Source: Antennarius striatus
Lineage: Eukaryota; Chordata; Actinopteri; Lophiiformes; Antennariidae
Assembly: GCF_040054535.1 (NCBI RefSeq)
Contig: NC_090781.1
Coordinates: forward strand, 9,861,982-9,925,981
Direction: 5' to 3'
Length of the DNA stretch: 64,000 nt
The translations under genes and the position numbers were made by a program. The notes below the pieces were generated by a model. That model had not been told where the DNA came from and searched no databases. It was given only the letters and a program-made list of their open reading frames with translations. Positions 61,316 to 64,000 of this stretch are shown one piece after another (the first letter of the stretch is position 1; every line of letters starts with the position of its first letter).

Positions 61316-64000
61316 TCATTTCATCACATCTTCCTCAGCCACTTCCTCAGACTCTGCCTCAGCTTCGGGATCATCCTCCGGATAAAGTCTACAATATTTG
61401 TCAACCATGACATCCAAATCATGTTTTACATGACTGTTAATGTTAAGTATCACAAGACTTTTGTTCCACTGCTTCATCGGCATGCTGTCGAGATAAGCCT
61501 GGAGTTGTTTGCTGGATGTGTCACTTTTGCTATCCTCTAATTTCAGCACTGGCAGCGTGGAGAGCACCTTGAGGAAGGTGTTGACGTTGGGAAAGAACTT
61601 CACATCTGGCAGCTGAAGTGTTTCGTGGATGGTGGTGGGCAAACGCACCTCTTTGCCCCTGTGCTTCCATTTGATTCTCCAGCAGTGAAGCTCCGCAGGA
61701 AGTGTGTCTGGGTTGGGAAGGTCATTGCGGTAAGCATCTGCATAGTTCTCCTCAGTGGTGTTGAATTTCATCTGTCCCATTACGGCCGGGACCAGTGAAA
61801 GGCACTTAAGAGCTTTCAGGTTGGTCTCTGAGAACATTTCCTCGACCTCTTGCATGATGCCATTGATAACAGGGACAGTCACATACTCCTTGAAGTACGA
61901 CTCTGGTTGAATGTCACCCATATTGGCTGCGTGCTGTTTCCGAAGAAACACCCTAGGGATCTTCACAGGAATCTCCATGACATTGGCCACACTCATAGCC
62001 TCTTCATACCAGAACTCATGGTAGACATCAATGTTATCGTTCACTTCATTCAAGGAATGCAGGACAGCCGTTAGACTGTTCGCAGCAAAAAAGACATCAA
62101 GGGTTTCCCCTTGCAGATTCCTCCCAAAGGCTCGGCTGAATGTGAGAACATTTTTTAAGATGACAATGGTGACAATAATCTCAAATTCAACTAGAGTTTC
62201 CGAGATTGAACTTGCATCCTCTCTGGCAGCATCAGAAAACTTCCCTTCATCATTATCCCAAATGTTGTCCATGCATAGGAGCAGCGGTGGCAAAATATCT
62301 AGCAGCACGTCAAAGACGTTGTGCTGCTTTGTCCATCCTGAACCACAGGCCTCTAGGAGCACATTCCCTCTATCTTCATTTTTTTGATAGTGAGTAGAGA
62401 TAGCTTTTCTTAGCTCATCCTGAGTAAATTGGGTTCTAAAGAAAGCCTCAATCCTCCTCAGAGTCTCCATGACGACCTGGACATTGGGAAATGGCAGACT
62501 ATTTGCCAAGTGGATGTTCAGTGCCATGTGAGAATAAGGCATGTGCAAAGCCAGGGGATACTTCTCCATTAGCAACATTGCCACAGCTTTCATCTTGGTG
62601 GTGGACGTGCCAGTAGCTTTGTGGGCCTGACCACGGCAGTCTTCCATGCTTAGCCCCCAACGGTCCGTCAGCTGGGCCTCGAGCCTCTCTGCCAATGCAC
62701 ACTCATCACCATCAAATGACACAAAGTCTAAAAACTCCTCTCGGAGGGCATTCTGCTGATTCACAAAGCGTAAAAATAAAGGCAGGTATTTCTCTTGGGC
62801 AAATTCAACAAGGTCATCCGTCACCAGAGAGAAGAAGCGACTCTCTCTCACCTCCATTAGCATCTCCTCCCTCACTGTGTTCTCACAGACATCCAGGAGC
62901 TGGCTCAATTGGGTTGCAGAGAGGTACTCTGCATTCACAGCTGTTGTCTTGAATCGTTTTTTTAAAGCTTCATCTCCAGCATTCATGCGAAAATCTATAA
63001 GAGCCTGGAAGTTGTTGGACAGGCCGTCAGACTCAGACGCTTGTTCAGTCACTAATGGGATACTCTGTTTTGCAACCATGACCAAAATCTCAAACAAGGA
63101 TCTTAGAGGTTCACGAAACGCTTTCTCCTCCGTGGACAATTGAGGCTCATTCTCATTGGTGCTGGTGCCATCTTCAGCGGTGGCATCTTTTTTGGAATTG
63201 AGCTGTTCCACAGAAGATGCCACTGAGGAGGAAGTAGAGAGAGAAAGAAACAGTCATCATTTAAAATACACAGATACTGAATACACTTAAAATGAAAATA
63301 CAAACATATTGTATTTACATACATCTCCTTTCTTTGATTTTCCTTATATCTTCTTCCGTCTGAGAAAAAAAGTAAAAGATAATTTACAAAAACAGTTAAT
63401 AACTAAACATAATACTAACTATTATAGAAATAATTAAAAAATATTGAACAAAATATTAAGAGATGCAACCAGAAGAACCTTTAAAGATACAAGATACTTA
63501 CAAGTTCTTTAATCTGCTTGCGATGTCTTGTATGAGGATTGTTTAAATGACTTGTCAAATCAAATATAGTTGGAATGGCTGTATCCTTCAATACAGTCCT
63601 GTAGGGGCTCTGAAACACAACCATCTCAGATCAGACATTTTTTAGGAGACTTTTCAGGAAAGAAAAGGTTGCAAAGCGGCTAATGGCAGTAACTAGGACA
63701 GATACTTACTGTTTTGCAGACCATAGCTGGATCGAAATGTTTGGCACATAATCTGTAATGTTTGTTCAGCTGGTCTGATGTTTTGGCCTCTAGATCTGCC
63801 CTGCGGCAGTTCTCCACCCAGATTCGACATCTGAAAAGAAATACATGCCCAAGGTTTACGGTACTATTTGAAAAGCAGTAATGACATTAGCCAACACACA
63901 TTAGACGTACAGTACGAGTGGATACGGTTTGCATATTGTAATGTAATCTGGTCAAAAGTTTGAATTTACAGGACATGGAGCCTGAAATAAACTTTACCGC
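61316..64000 (-). CDS. thap12: THAP12 (PRKRIR, p52rIPK), 5' end beyond the window
   Basis: Coding exons on minus: 63830-63710, 63609-63502, 63359-63323 and 63222-61316, all in phase. GCG followed by GTAAAG at 63998 may be the end of the preceding exon, whose CG would complete an Arg codon. The first visible exon holds most of the THAP zinc finger (CRIWVENCRRADL, HYRLCAKHF, with the third Cys and the His of the C2CH set); AIPTIFDL is the AVPTIF box. The large last exon (635 residues) is a domesticated hAT-type transposase body: EFIVTIVVLKNV-like core, NLQGETLDVFFAANSLTAVL, a C-terminal dimerisation region (LHCWRIKWKHRGKE, LPDVKFFPNVN), and an acidic tail ending EEDVMK. The human protein regulates the p58IPK-PKR axis. 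The large exon has no ATG at its start; it begins in mid-codon. Confidence 0.95.

Noticed and set aside
63223-63223. thap12 starting at MASSVEQ in the large exon
   Set aside because: That position is a GTG spanning the splice acceptor; phase joins it to the exon at 63323-63359, giving Leu-Ala-Ser-Ser.

Overview
This is nuclear DNA from a vertebrate, almost certainly a teleost fish. Intron-split genes match human proteins exon by exon, and the spacers are AT-rich with long dinucleotide arrays and fish-type DNA transposons. I cannot name the species.

Layout. 1-13 kb: no secure gene; repeats, two non-autonomous transposon copies and one possible first coding exon (4547-4669, minus). 13.3-17.8 kb: a five-exon homologue of human C3orf33 on the minus strand, with a tRNA-derived SINE in an intron. 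19.3-36.6 kb: a complete 30-exon med13 on the plus strand (my splice model gives 2112 residues), head to head with c3orf33. 41.4-43.2 kb: the 3' exons of a plus-strand gene I do not recognise. 44.0-47.7 kb: hinfp, minus strand, nine coding exons, 511 residues, tail to tail with the unknown gene. 50.3-51.9 kb: a decayed Tc1-type transposon with both inverted repeats. 53.6-59.3 kb: map6, minus strand, three exons, 378 residues. 61.3-64 kb: thap12, minus strand, lacking only its first coding exon, which lies beyond the right edge.

Functional themes. MED13 (Mediator kinase module), HINFP (histone H4 gene transcription factor) and THAP12 (THAP zinc finger with a domesticated transposase body) are nuclear regulators. 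MAP6 is a microtubule stabiliser and C3orf33 a poorly known membrane-anchored protein. They are neighbours, not a pathway. In human they lie at 3q25 (C3orf33), 17q23 (MED13) and 11q (HINFP, MAP6, THAP12), so the order reflects teleost chromosome history; from memory, zebrafish chromosome 15 carries a similar mix.

I see no undescribed molecular system. The best candidates for new biology are the unrecognised gene at 41.4-43.2 kb, the shared c3orf33/med13 promoter interval, the map6 stop codon that overlaps a possible splice donor, and a repeated Tigger-like MITE family with a copy inside med13. All splice sites were read by eye from GT/AG, phase agreement and remembered homologues; no alignment or transcript was available.
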